A DNA stretch of 64,000 nt from Erythrobacter sp. (lineage in GTDB: Bacteria > Pseudomonadota > Alphaproteobacteria > Sphingomonadales > Sphingomonadaceae), in NCBI GenBank assembly GCA_019739335.1, contig CP073261.1, positions 2,532,001 through 2,596,000 on the forward strand, written 5' to 3'. The translations under genes were made by a program, and so were the position numbers. Under the pieces are notes generated by a model, which did no database searches, was not told the DNA's origin, and saw only the letters and a list, made by a program, of their open reading frames with translations. Below, one piece after another: positions 15,501 to 24,330 of the stretch (within the stretch, counting starts at the first letter, position 1; each line of letters starts with the position of its first letter).

Positions 15501-16883
15501 ATGAAGCACACTCTCCTCGCGCTTGCCGCGCTCTCGCTTGCCATTCCCGCCACCGCAACTGCCCAGCGTTATGACAGCCGCTACGGCATGGAGCCGGGCG
15601 CCCATGACGAGATCGCCTGGGACTTTCTCGAAGGCATCACGACCGAAGTCGGCCCGCGCCTTGCCGGGACCGACGACGAGGCGCGCGGGCGGGCCTGGGC
15701 GGTGGAATGGCTGCGCGCGCGCGGTTTTGCCAATGTCGTGGACGAGCCGTTCATGCATAACACCTGGGTGCGCGGGCAGGAGCGGGCGCGGGTGATCGGT
15801 GCCTTTGCGCAGCCGCTGGTACTGACGGCGCTGGGATACAGTGGAGCGACACCCGACGCGGGGATCACCGGCGAAATTGTACATTTCGCCAGCCTCGACG
15901 AATTGCGCGCGGTTCCCGATGGCAGTCTGGCGGGGAAGATCGTCTATCTCGGCAACGCAATGCGCGCCACGCAGGACGGATCGCATTACGGCTATTTCGG
16001 TTCGCCCCGGCGGCAGGGCCCCGGCATTGCCGCGCAGAAGGGCGCAGCGGCGGTGCTGATCCGCTCGATCGGCAGCGATAATGACCGCCTGCCGCACACC
16101 GGCGCGACCAGTTGGCCCGAAGGCGTGGAACCGATCCCCGCCGCCGCGCTGAGCAATCCCGATGCCGACAACCTGGAGCGGATGCTCGAACGCGGCGCAC
16201 CAGTGTCGGTCGAACTGCTGCTCACGCCGCAGCACTTCGGCATGACGCCGAGCGGCAATGTAACCGGCGAGATTGTCGGGCGCGATCCCTCGTTGCCGCC
16301 CGTGCTGCTCGCCTGCCATCTCGACAGTTGGGACAATGGCACCGGCGCGGTCGATGACGCTTCGGGCTGCGCCATCGCCGCCGCTTCCGCACTGCGGGTT
16401 GCGGAGCAGGGCCAGCCGCTGCGCACGATCCGGGTGCTGTTCGCGGGCGCGGAGGAGACCGGACTGTGGGGCAGCGCCGCCTATTCCGCCGCCCATGCCG
16501 ATGAGGAAATCGGCGTCGGGCTGGAAAGCGATTTCGGTGCCGGGCTGATCTGGCGGCTGGAGACCAACTTCTCCCGCTCCAACCCGGCGCTGTTCGCGCG
16601 ACTGGCGCGCGCCGTGGAAGGTTTCGGCGTCCTGCCCGCGCCGCAAATCGTCGCAACGGGAGGGGCAGACCTCAATATCCTGCGCGATCAGGGCGGGGCG
16701 ATCATCGATCTGCAACAGGACGGCAGCCGCTATTTCGACCTGCATCACACCGCCAACGATACGCTCGACAAGGTCGATCCGGGCGAACTGGCGCAAAACG
16801 TGGCGGCGTGGACGGCAGTGGCGGCCGTGCTCGCCAATCATCCCGGCTCCTTCATGGGGGCAGATCCGATTGCGGCCCAATAG
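15501..16883 (+). CDS. Secreted M28-family zinc aminopeptidase/carboxypeptidase
   Basis: 460 residues with a signal peptide (MKHTLLALAALSLAIPATA, cut near TAQ). A PA-type insert lies at about residues 130-240. The M28 catalytic core follows: LLACHLDSWDNGTGAVDDASG (zinc His and bridging Asp), FAGAEETGLWGS (catalytic Glu and zinc Glu), and DLHHTANDTLDKVD (final zinc His). This is the glutamate-carboxypeptidase/plasma-type M28 arrangement. It likely degrades peptides in the periplasm or outside the cell. The ATG at 15501 was chosen for the signal peptide; there is no strong ribosome binding site. Confidence 0.9.
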   Translation: MKHTLLALAALSLAIPATATAQRYDSRYGMEPGAHDEIAWDFLEGITTEVGPRLAGTDDEARGRAWAVEWLRARGFANVVDEPFMHNTWVRGQERARVIGAFAQPLVLTALGYSGATPDAGITGEIVHFASLDELRAVPDGSLAGKIVYLGNAMRATQDGSHYGYFGSPRRQGPGIAAQKGAAAVLIRSIGSDNDRLPHTGATSWPEGVEPIPAAALSNPDADNLERMLERGAPVSVELLLTPQHFGMTPSGNVTGEIVGRDPSLPPVLLACHLDSWDNGTGAVDDASGCAIAAASALRVAEQGQPLRTIRVLFAGAEETGLWGSAAYSAAHADEEIGVGLESDFGAGLIWRLETNFSRSNPALFARLARAVEGFGVLPAPQIVATGGADLNILRDQGGAIIDLQQDGSRYFDLHHTANDTLDKVDPGELAQNVAAWTAVAAVLANHPGSFMGADPIAAQ

Positions 16884-16954
16884 ACTTGGGTCAAGCGCGC
16901 TTGCCGGGAACCGGCGCAAGGTTTAGGGGCACGCGCGCACGAATGGCTGGTCAA

Positions 16955-17030
16955 GGGCCTGTAGCTCAGCGGTTAGAGCTGGCCGCTCATAACGGCTAGG
17001 TCGCGGGTTCGAATCCTGCCGGGCCCACCA
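16955..17030 (+). tRNA. tRNA with CAT anticodon, probably tRNA-Ile2 (lysidine) rather than elongator Met
   Basis: 76 bases with CCA. The acceptor GGGCCTG pairs with the CCGGGCCC end (one wobble). The anticodon loop CTCATAA lies on GGCCG/CGGCT. A short D loop (AGCGGTTA) and GGTCGC in the variable region resemble E. coli ileX. If so, TilS would modify C34 to lysidine for AUA codons. Elongator tRNA-Met remains possible. Confidence 0.85.
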
Positions 17031-17052
17031 GCCTTCGTGCGTTTTGGGGAAA

Positions 17053-17424
17053 TCATGCGTGGGTGAGGGCGGGGCAATCCGCTGCCACCAGCCCGTCGTC
17101 ATCCCAGCGCGCCACATAGTGCGCCTGCCCGTCCGCAAGTTGCGCGCAGGCAATGTTGGCCCCGTCGGCATAGACTACCGCCAGTGTGCGGCCATACCGG
17201 TCCTGCCCCAGCCGGACGATGGAGAGCGCCGCGCCGTCCACCAGCGCTTCCAGCGCGCGCTTCGATGCCTGCCCGTCGCCTGCTACGCACTGCCGGCCCT
17301 GACGGCAGGCGCGGGTTTCGGGCGCATCGATCCCGGTGATGCGGATTCGCTCGTCCCCACAGCGGATGGTGTCCCCGTCGGTGACGGAGCAGGCGAGTGT
17401 GAGGGCGACGAGTTCGGCGATCAT
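17053..17424 (-). CDS. Thermonuclease (SNase)-family protein
   Basis: A 123-residue OB-fold nuclease-like protein. CSVTDGDTIRCGDERIRITGIDAPET carries the first arginine and calcium aspartates of staphylococcal nuclease, and QDRYGRTLAVVYADG carries the second catalytic arginine. The N-terminus (MIAELVALTLAC) is hydrophobic and may be a short signal or lipoprotein-like sequence. No better start is available upstream. Such short proteins are common single genes; the substrate is probably extracytoplasmic nucleic acid. It sits between two tRNA genes on the opposite strand. Confidence 0.85.
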   Translation of the reverse strand: MIAELVALTLACSVTDGDTIRCGDERIRITGIDAPETRACRQGRQCVAGDGQASKRALEALVDGAALSIVRLGQDRYGRTLAVVYADGANIACAQLADGQAHYVARWDDDGLVAADCPALTHA

Positions 17425-17586
17425 GCCTCCCAGATTGGCGGCAAGGCCGTGCGCTTTCGCGTGGATCAGGCGCCAAAGCGGAGACTTAACCTAAGGGCTA
17501 TTGCGGGGAAGCGCGGGCGATCTCCACCGATGATCGGCTTTCTTGCTTGCACCGCAACGGTGCTAATCCTAAGGGCCACAGCGGTC

Positions 17587-17666
<80 letters not shown>

Positions 17667-17694
17667 TTCGCTGACGCGAAAAATCTGACCGACC

Positions 17695-18729
17695 TCAGCT
17701 ATCGATTTTGCGTACGCTCCCGCGCTCCACCAGCCGCACTGGCGCGCGTGCCTTGCCCGGTTGTGCCTCGCCGCCGAGTGCGGCTTCCACAAGCAGCACG
17801 CCTGCCTGCCGGAAATCTGGCTCGATCGTAGTCAAAGGCGGGTTGCTGTAGGCACCGCTGCCGAGCCCGTCGAAGCCGACCACGCCGACATCGCCCGGCA
17901 CCGCCATTCCAAGCTCGCGCAGCCGATTGAGCACGCCTAGCGCAATCGCATCGCAGGCGCAGAAGATCCCGTCGAACACGCGCCCGCTAGCGATCAGCGC
18001 ATCAAGCGAGTGGCGACCCTGATCCACCCGCAGCGGCGCGTCGACAAACACCGGTTCCGCCGCGTGAAGTCCCGCCTTTGCCAGCATCGCGCGATAGCCG
18101 AGATAGCGTTCGCGAAACTGGTTCTGGGTGGTGCCGGTATTGCCGATGAACACGATCCCTCGATGGCCGCCCGCCAGCAGGCGCTCGATCGCCAGCCGCG
18201 CGCCTTGCACATTGTCCGAATCCACCCGGTCGTGATCGGCGAAGGGGGAACCCCAGCTTGCCACATCCGCACGGCCCAGCAGCGGGCGGTGGTATTCCCA
18301 CGCCGCATCGTTGGTGCTGGTGCCGAGCAGGATCACCGCATCGGCCTGCCGCGTCTCGACGTAGTCGCGGTCGAAATGTTCGGGCGCGGACTGGAACGAG
18401 ACCAGCGCTTGGTAGCCTTTCTCCGCCGCCGCCGCGCAAGTGCTGCCGAGGAGGTTGTAATGGAACGGGTTGATCTCGGTCGCGCCCATGCCGGGGCGGG
18501 CGATGACGACGATGGCGAGCGTGCGGGTCTTGCCGCTGCGCAACCGCGCCGCGCGGGAATCGACGCGGTAGCCCAGCGCGTCGGCAGCAGCGCGCACCTT
18601 GTCGCGGGTTTGCGGCGTGATCGAGGGGTCCCCCGAAAGCGCGCGGCTGACGGTAGATTGGTTCACGCCCGCTCGCTCGGCCACTTCGAACGAAGTGACA
18701 CGATAAGTGGGGGGGGTCTCACGCGGCAT
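17695..18729 (-). CDS. LacI-family transcriptional regulator
   Basis: A 344-residue regulator. The helix-turn-helix and hinge are at residues 10-60: [25 protein letters not shown], then [20 protein letters not shown] periplasmic-binding-like sensor domain follows ([11 protein letters not shown]..., [20 protein letters not shown]). The ATG at 18729 lies inside the last codons of the antiporter gene upstream, an 11-base overlap, so the two are cotranscribed and probably coupled. A sugar or nucleoside ligand is the family norm, but neighbours do not reveal it. Confidence 0.92.
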   Translation of the reverse strand: MPRETPPTYRVTSFEVAERAGVNQSTVSRALSGDPSITPQTRDKVRAAADALGYRVDSRAARLRSGKTRTLAIVVIARPGMGATEINPFHYNLLGSTCAAAAEKGYQALVSFQSAPEHFDRDYVETRQADAVILLGTSTNDAAWEYHRPLLGRADVASWGSPFADHDRVDSDNVQGARLAIERLLAGGHRGIVFIGNTGTTQNQFRERYLGYRAMLAKAGLHAAEPVFVDAPLRVDQGRHSLDALIASGRVFDGIFCACDAIALGVLNRLRELGMAVPGDVGVVGFDGLGSGAYSNPPLTTIEPDFRQAGVLLVEAALGGEAQPGKARAPVRLVERGSVRKIDS

Positions 18730-19951
18730 GGTCGGCATTTGAATCATGGCCCGCCCGCAGCTTATGCAGGGCAGGGGTCGCCATCGGGATGGACAGCATG
18801 GTGCTCGCCACCGCGCAAAGCAATACGGCGGTGAAGGTCGCTCCGGTAATGATCTGCTTGTCCAGCAGCACGTTGGCAAAAATGATCAGGATCAGCGCCT
18901 TGGTCTGGAGCAGCCAGCCGATCAGCCACGCCTCTCCCGGTTTCCATCTCAGATAACGTCCGGCCAACGCCACGCCGCCCAGCTTGCCCGCCACCGATGC
19001 CACCAGCAGGATGCCTGCCGCCGCGAACACCGCCGGGCCGCCGCCGTCCCAGTTGGTGCGCAGGCCGGTGGAAAGGAAGAAGACCGGCATGATGGTGAGG
19101 AGGATCGTGTCGCGGAAACGGTCCATTTTCTCCAAGCCGAACCATTCGGCATCGAGCGCCACCCCTGCGAGGAACGCGCCGACCATGTAATGCAGTCCCG
19201 CCCAATCCGCTGCGAAGCCGAGCGCCGCGAGCCAGACCAGCCCGATGTACCAGCGGTCCTTCTCTGCCACCCGCGCCATCAGCGCGCGAATGGCAAATAC
19301 GGCGGGGACGAGCAGCGTGAGGAACATCGCCTGCCGCCCGACCCGCTCCCAATCGAGCAGGATCAGCGCCAGCACACCCCAGATCAACAGGTCATCGAGG
19401 CTGGCATACCGCAGGATCCGCTGGCCGAGCGGGCTGCGCAGGATTGCCAGCTTTTCGAGGAACAGCACCAGGATCGGCAGCGCGGTAACGGCCGCGGCCA
19501 TGCCCATGCCGAGCACGAATTGCCAGTCGCGCCCCAGCGGCCCGATCCAGTCCGAGCGGGCACCGATCTTCAGGATGAGAAACGCCGCGCCGCAGCCCAG
19601 CAGCATCGGCATGCCCAGCGCCAGTCCGGCTGTCACTCCGGTTTCCCCGCGCCAGCGCCAGGCCGCCTTCAGGTCCAGCTCGATCCCGGCGACAAAGACG
19701 AACAGCATCACTGCCCACCAGGCGATCCCGTTCAGGGCGGTGATGACTTCGGGCGTGAACACGAAACCGTAGGCGTTGGGGAACACGGCACCCAGCACGC
19801 CGGGGCCAAGCAGGATCCCGCACAGGATCTGCACCACCACCAGTGGCGCGAAGTAATCGGTGCGCCCCAGTCGCCAGACCAGCCATGGCAAGCCGAAGAT
19901 GACGATCAGCGCCAGCAGGAACAGTTCGGTGGTGGTGATCGTGATCGGCAC
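18719..19951 (-). CDS. Cation:proton antiporter (CPA2/Kef-like membrane domain)
   Basis: 410 residues with about 12 hydrophobic segments. LVVVQILCGILLGPGVLG, FVFVAGIELDL, and ASLDDLLIWGVLAL match the Na+/H+ exchanger domain, including the ion-binding acidic residues. There is no RCK/TrkA-N regulatory domain, unlike full KefB/C (about 600 residues). The start is a GTG at 19951 (VPITITTTELF). It probably exchanges Na+ or K+ for H+ at the inner membrane. It is followed by and overlaps the LacI regulator, an unusual partnership. Confidence 0.85.
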   Translation of the reverse strand: MPITITTTELFLLALIVIFGLPWLVWRLGRTDYFAPLVVVQILCGILLGPGVLGAVFPNAYGFVFTPEVITALNGIAWWAVMLFVFVAGIELDLKAAWRWRGETGVTAGLALGMPMLLGCGAAFLILKIGARSDWIGPLGRDWQFVLGMGMAAAVTALPILVLFLEKLAILRSPLGQRILRYASLDDLLIWGVLALILLDWERVGRQAMFLTLLVPAVFAIRALMARVAEKDRWYIGLVWLAALGFAADWAGLHYMVGAFLAGVALDAEWFGLEKMDRFRDTILLTIMPVFFLSTGLRTNWDGGGPAVFAAAGILLVASVAGKLGGVALAGRYLRWKPGEAWLIGWLLQTKALILIIFANVLLDKQIITGATFTAVLLCAVASTMLSIPMATPALHKLRAGHDSNADHAA

Positions 19952-20053
19952 GGCCTGCTGATAGCACGCGGATTGGGGGAGTTAAGCCGCGAGTGAAAAC
20001 CTTTCCCCCGTATCCCCCCTTGTCGCTCCCCGAATTCGCGCTACCTTGCGGGT

Positions 20054-20467
20054 ATGGCTTTCGATGCAATCGCTTCCCTGTTCCAGCACGTCGCAGTGAC
20101 TGACGGCATCACCGTCCGTGTTGCGGTCAACTTCATGCCCGAACAATCGCGGATCGGGGCGGGGCGCTGGTTCTGGGTCTATCACATCCGCATCGAGAAC
20201 GGACGGGACGATCGGGTGCAATTGCGGACCCGTCACTGGCGCATCACCGATTCGAACGGGATGGTGAACGTGGTCGACGGCGAAGGCGTGGTGGGTGAAA
20301 CGCCGGCGCTCGAACCCGGCCAGACTCACGATTACGTTTCCGGCTGCGAGCTCAATACCAATATGGGCGCGATGGAAGGCCGTTACACCTTCGCCCATGC
20401 CGACGGGACACTGTTCGAAGTTGCGATCCCGTATTTTCCTCTTGCTGCTCCGGCGGAGCAGGTGTGA
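20054..20467 (+). CDS. apaG: ApaG family protein
   Basis: A 137-residue single-domain beta-sandwich. ITVRVAVNFMPEQS, WFWVYHIRIENGRDDRVQLRTRHWRITDSNGMVNVVDGEGVVGETPALEPG and YVSGCELNTNMGAMEGRY are the ApaG signature. ApaG affects Co2+ resistance and Mg2+ efflux in enterobacteria, with an unclear mechanism. It stands alone on the plus strand between the antiporter (-) and the M14 peptidase (-). Confidence 0.95.
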   Translation: MAFDAIASLFQHVAVTDGITVRVAVNFMPEQSRIGAGRWFWVYHIRIENGRDDRVQLRTRHWRITDSNGMVNVVDGEGVVGETPALEPGQTHDYVSGCELNTNMGAMEGRYTFAHADGTLFEVAIPYFPLAAPAEQV

Positions 20468-20701
20468 TTCTCTTCATGAAGCCGCGTCCGCGGCTTCGTC
20501 CTCCCGGCTGTTCCCTTCGCTGCGCTTCGGGGCCGGTCCAGGCGGGCATTCGCCCTTGCGTGCCTTTGGCCCGTTCCATGGCCAGAGTTCCCGGTCGCTC
20601 TTGCGACCGCAAGCGCGAACGCGCGTCCGCAGGTGCCCCGTAGCGAAGCGGAGGGAATAGCACCGAGGATGGCACGCCCGGACGGGCGGGCCGGGGAAAA
20701 C
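20468..20701. repeat. 234-bp intergenic stretch holding a CTCCCGGCTGTTCCC-family repeat
   Basis: Between convergent apaG and the M14 gene. The hairpin GAAGCCGCG/CGCGGCTTC lies at about 20479-20496. A 64-base block at 20497-20560 (CGTCCTCCCGGCTGTTCCCT ... CGCCCTTGCG) recurs almost unchanged at 51373-51436. Further on, CCCCGTAGCGAAGCGGAGGG (about 20636-20656) is a partial inverted copy. Probably a repeat-derived bidirectional terminator. Confidence 0.7.
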
Positions 20702-23308
20702 CTACCTCACCCTGCTCGGCGCGACGATGACAGCGTTGGCCAGCAACAGGTCCAACCCGTCGAGATACCCCCGCACTGCCGGGTCGTGGGCAAAACCGAT
20801 GGCCAGGCCGCGACCGTTGGGCTGCGCGATCATGTAAGGCTTGAACGCCATCTGGCGGCGGTTCTCCTCCCACACATAGCCTGCCGCAACCAGATCGGCG
20901 GCGGCAGCGTAGCGGACGACATTGACACCATCCGTCAGCGTCAGCGGTGTTAGGATCAGCGAGCCATCGGCAAACACCGTTGGCGGAGCACCGTCGTACC
21001 CGGCGGCAAGGAAGTTCTCGCCATCCACCACGGTATTGAGCAGCGCACCGGGCAGGGTATCGGGCTGGCGCGATCCGTCGAGGATGGCCTCGCGGTACTC
21101 TCCCTCGTCGGTGATGGCTGTACCGGGCGCGGTATCGCCGTCCCCATCCCCGTCTTCGTCAGGCTCGCCGCCCAACACCGTTTCGCGCCGGGTGGCGAAC
21201 AGCGCATTGTCGCCGGTGGTGAAGGCTGCAAGCGAGTCGCCGTAGCTCACCAACACCCCGCCAGCTTGGACGAACCGGGCAATCGCGCCGCGTTCGGCTT
21301 CTCCTATACCGAAGCTGTCCGGCGCAATCAGAACGTCAAAATCGCCAAGGTCCGCGCGCGCAAGCGTCGCCGCCCGGATCGGCGCAACGGGCAGGCCGAA
21401 GCGCTGTTCGATCACGTAACGGGTAGCCCCGGCAGAGAGCGGCGAAATCCGGCCGTCCCATAGCATGGCGATGCGCGGTTCGCTGAGCAGGCGGAAGCTG
21501 TCCGAGCCAAGGTTCGGTCCGCTGTCGACCCAGCCCGAAGCGAGCGGGCGGGTTTCCGCGCCGATTTCGCGCGCCAGTTCCACCAGCCGGTCGAGCATGC
21601 CGCCGTTGTCGGCATTGGTGAACACCACCGTGCCGCGCGGGAAATCTTCACCACCGGCGCTAAAGGCGGTATCGGTGGTGCGCCCGCGCAGGCCTTCGCG
21701 AAGGGCGAGCGCCACAAGCCGCACTTGCCCGCTGTCGGTCCAGGGCACGGCAATGCCAAAGGTCCCGGCCTGCTCGGCGCGATCGGGCATGGGCGCGTCT
21801 GCTGCCAGCGCACTTCCGGCAGCAGCCGAAGCGCATTGCGCCACATCCAGCCCGCTCATCTGTCCGACCGACCAGGCCGTGGTGTCGTAAATCTCGTGCG
21901 GCAGGTCGCTTGCGCGGCGCGCTTCCTGTCCGGCGATGAAATCGGCGGGCAGCGCGACATCCTCATCGAGCAGGCTGCGGATCAGCCGTGCGGTCGGCTG
22001 GCGCATCGACACCGAGAGGTAGCCTTCGGGATAGGAGCGACCGCAGGCCGAGACCGGTCCTGCCACCCGGCCCACGGCCACGCCCTGCGCGACCAGCCGC
22101 TGTCCCAGCGCCTCGGCATTCCAGCGACGCTGCGCGAGGTCGATCACATAGGCCCCGTTGCCCACGGCCCCGGCGGCGGTCGTGCGGCGGTATTCGGCGT
22201 AGTCGTTCAGGAACATGTCCGCGTTGCGCGCTACCGTCTCCGCTGTAGCCAGCGTGGTAACGAAGTGGTTGCGCACGCCTTCGCTGTAGGTAAGCACGTC
22301 GCCGTCATTGCGTTCCCACACCAGCCCGCGTGCGGAGCTCTGTTCGAAAGTCATCGCCACCGCGCCATTGAGCATCGGCCAGGTATCGCCGTAACCCGGA
22401 TAGAAGGCGTCGAATATTTCACGGGTGAAATAGGGCACCCCCAGCCGATCGAGCCAGGCTCCGTTGTTGCGGCCAAGCAGCCCCTGCCTGGCGCGTTGCT
22501 CGGCAGTGATGTAGGGGTTGAACGGGTCAGCGCTCGGGGGGAAGAAATAGGTTTCATCCCCGCCCATTTCATGCGCATCGACGAACACCACTGGTTGCCA
22601 TTCGCGCACTGCCGCCACCTTGCCGCGTGTTTCGGGCTGGGTCATGGCGAACCAGTCGCGGTTGAGATCGAACAGGTAGTGGTTGAACCGCCCGCCCGGC
22701 CAAGGCTGGTCCGGCCCGGCGCTGTAACGGCTGCCCGATGCCTCGATGCCCAATTGCGCGTAGAAACTGTTAGTGAAGCGCGCGCGCCCGTCCGGGTTCT
22801 GCGAGGGATCGATGATGACCACGCTTTCGGCCAGGATCATGTCCACCAGCGGATCGCCCTCGGAAGCGAGCAGGTGGTAGGCCAGCACCAGCGCTGCGTC
22901 CGTCGAACTGATTTCATCCCCGTGCACGCCGTAGCTGAGCCAGGTCACCGGCACGGAGTCCGGCCCCGGCGCGCCGCCGTTGCCGATTCGTTGCGCGTCC
23001 GCCCGGATCGCATCGATGCGCGCCATGTTGGCGGCGCTGGAGAGCACGGCGAAATAGAGCGGGCGGCCTTCCCAGCTGGTGGCGTAGCGCACGAGGCGAA
23101 CCCGCTCGGGCGCAGCTTCGGCGAGTGCTTCGAGGTAATCGACCACCACTTCGGGACGGGTGATCTGCTCGCCCGAACGATGGCCTGCCACCTGCTCCAG
23201 CGTCGGGATCGCCGGATCGAACGTGCCCTCCAGCATACTCTGCGCCTGGGCGGGTGCGGCAAGCAGCGCGGCCAGCGCGAAAGTGGCGGCGAGCAGGGTG
23301 CGGATCAT
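20702..23308 (-). CDS. Secreted M14 zinc carboxypeptidase-like protein with a GATase-like C-terminal region
   Basis: 868 residues with a signal peptide (MIRTLLAATFALAALLAAPA, cut after AQA). The M14 zinc site is at SYGVHGDE (His129, Glu132), followed by PSQNPDGRARF and FVDAHEMGGDETYFFPPSADP. The C-terminal half (about 600-760) contains SGWVDSGPNLGS and a Rossmann-like SYGDSLAAF segment typical of this large bacteroidete/sphingomonad M14 group. It probably trims peptides in the periplasm or outside. A LysR regulator is divergent 115 bases away and is a candidate controller. Confidence 0.9.
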   Translation of the reverse strand: MIRTLLAATFALAALLAAPAQAQSMLEGTFDPAIPTLEQVAGHRSGEQITRPEVVVDYLEALAEAAPERVRLVRYATSWEGRPLYFAVLSSAANMARIDAIRADAQRIGNGGAPGPDSVPVTWLSYGVHGDEISSTDAALVLAYHLLASEGDPLVDMILAESVVIIDPSQNPDGRARFTNSFYAQLGIEASGSRYSAGPDQPWPGGRFNHYLFDLNRDWFAMTQPETRGKVAAVREWQPVVFVDAHEMGGDETYFFPPSADPFNPYITAEQRARQGLLGRNNGAWLDRLGVPYFTREIFDAFYPGYGDTWPMLNGAVAMTFEQSSARGLVWERNDGDVLTYSEGVRNHFVTTLATAETVARNADMFLNDYAEYRRTTAAGAVGNGAYVIDLAQRRWNAEALGQRLVAQGVAVGRVAGPVSACGRSYPEGYLSVSMRQPTARLIRSLLDEDVALPADFIAGQEARRASDLPHEIYDTTAWSVGQMSGLDVAQCASAAAGSALAADAPMPDRAEQAGTFGIAVPWTDSGQVRLVALALREGLRGRTTDTAFSAGGEDFPRGTVVFTNADNGGMLDRLVELAREIGAETRPLASGWVDSGPNLGSDSFRLLSEPRIAMLWDGRISPLSAGATRYVIEQRFGLPVAPIRAATLARADLGDFDVLIAPDSFGIGEAERGAIARFVQAGGVLVSYGDSLAAFTTGDNALFATRRETVLGGEPDEDGDGDGDTAPGTAITDEGEYREAILDGSRQPDTLPGALLNTVVDGENFLAAGYDGAPPTVFADGSLILTPLTLTDGVNVVRYAAAADLVAAGYVWEENRRQMAFKPYMIAQPNGRGLAIGFAHDPAVRGYLDGLDLLLANAVIVAPSRVR

Positions 23309-23423
23309 CTACAACTCCGGAGGAATTCAACTGGCTGCCTGTGTGTGCGGCGCGCCCCTTGCGGTCAAGCCGCTTGCGGTGCCGTGCAGCGCCCCATATT
23401 GGCAAGCACACAGGATCGATAGA

Positions 23424-24224
23424 ATGAAACGCACCCATTTGCCCCTCAACGCCCTGCGCGTGTTCGATGCCGCCGCGCGGCACCTCAGCTTTACCCGCGC
23501 GGCGGACGAGCTGGCGGTGACGCCTGCCGCTGTCGGCCAGCAGATCCGGGCACTGGAAGATGTGCTCGGCGTGGTGTTGTTCCGCCGCACTTCCAAAGGG
23601 CTGGAACTGACCGAAGAGGCAGGGGCGGGGCTCGACTCGCTGCGGCAGGGCTTCCTGAACTTCGAGGATAGCGTGCAGGCGATGCAGGCAGGACAGGCGA
23701 GCAGCAATTACGCCATCGCCGCGCCGCGCGAATTCTACGCGCAATGGCTCGCGCCCCGGCTGGCAGCCTTTCGACAGGCCTATCCGGATATAACCATACA
23801 ATTGACCGCAGACGAGGAGGCGGACTTTACCGAAGCCAATCTCGATCTGGCGATCCGGCTGGTCGAAGGCCCGGGCGAGCTGGAAGGCGCGATGCTGACC
23901 GGCGGGTGCAGGGTTTGCGTGGCTGCGCCTGACGCTCCGGAGGGTTGGATCAGTTGGCCTACCTATGAACCTCCGGAAGGCGCGCGTGCGGTCCTGACCG
24001 TCGGCAATGCCGGGCAGGTGCTCAGCTCCGCAATTGCCGGAATCGGAAGGGCGTGGCTGCCGTTGCCGCTGGTCGAGGAAGCGCTTTCGGACGGGCGGCT
24101 GGTCACACTGGGGGAGCCGGAAGATTGCCGCCGCGCCTACTGGCTGCTCGCCCCGCGCCCGCAATGGCGGCAGAAAAAGGTGCGCGCGCTGGTGGAATTT
24201 CTCACCGGGCCGGTCACTGGTTAA
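23424..24224 (+). CDS. LysR-family transcriptional regulator (GcvA-like)
   Basis: 266 residues. MKRTHLPLNALRVFDAAARHLSFTRAADELAVTPAAVGQQIRALED is a LysR helix-turn-helix of the GcvA/AmpR type, and FRRTSKGLELTEEAG ends the DNA-binding part. A shortened periplasmic-binding-like domain follows (ITIQLTADEEADFTEANLDLAIRL). The ATG at 23424 is preceded by AGGATCGATAG. LysR genes often regulate the divergent neighbour, here the M14 peptidase; this is inference. Confidence 0.9.
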   Translation: MKRTHLPLNALRVFDAAARHLSFTRAADELAVTPAAVGQQIRALEDVLGVVLFRRTSKGLELTEEAGAGLDSLRQGFLNFEDSVQAMQAGQASSNYAIAAPREFYAQWLAPRLAAFRQAYPDITIQLTADEEADFTEANLDLAIRLVEGPGELEGAMLTGGCRVCVAAPDAPEGWISWPTYEPPEGARAVLTVGNAGQVLSSAIAGIGRAWLPLPLVEEALSDGRLVTLGEPEDCRRAYWLLAPRPQWRQKKVRALVEFLTGPVTG

Positions 24225-24330
24225 CCGGGAGGTGAACGGGGCATCCGGCAACGATTCAGAAATGATACGCTAGAAACGGCGTGATACCGTGGGTAGGTAT
24301 CGGGGCAACAGATCAACAAGGGGGACTTAC

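Noticed and set aside
21725..23422. A 565-codon plus-strand frame over the M14 gene
   Set aside because: The minus-strand frame has a signal peptide and all M14 motifs; the plus frame has none and runs into the LysR promoter.
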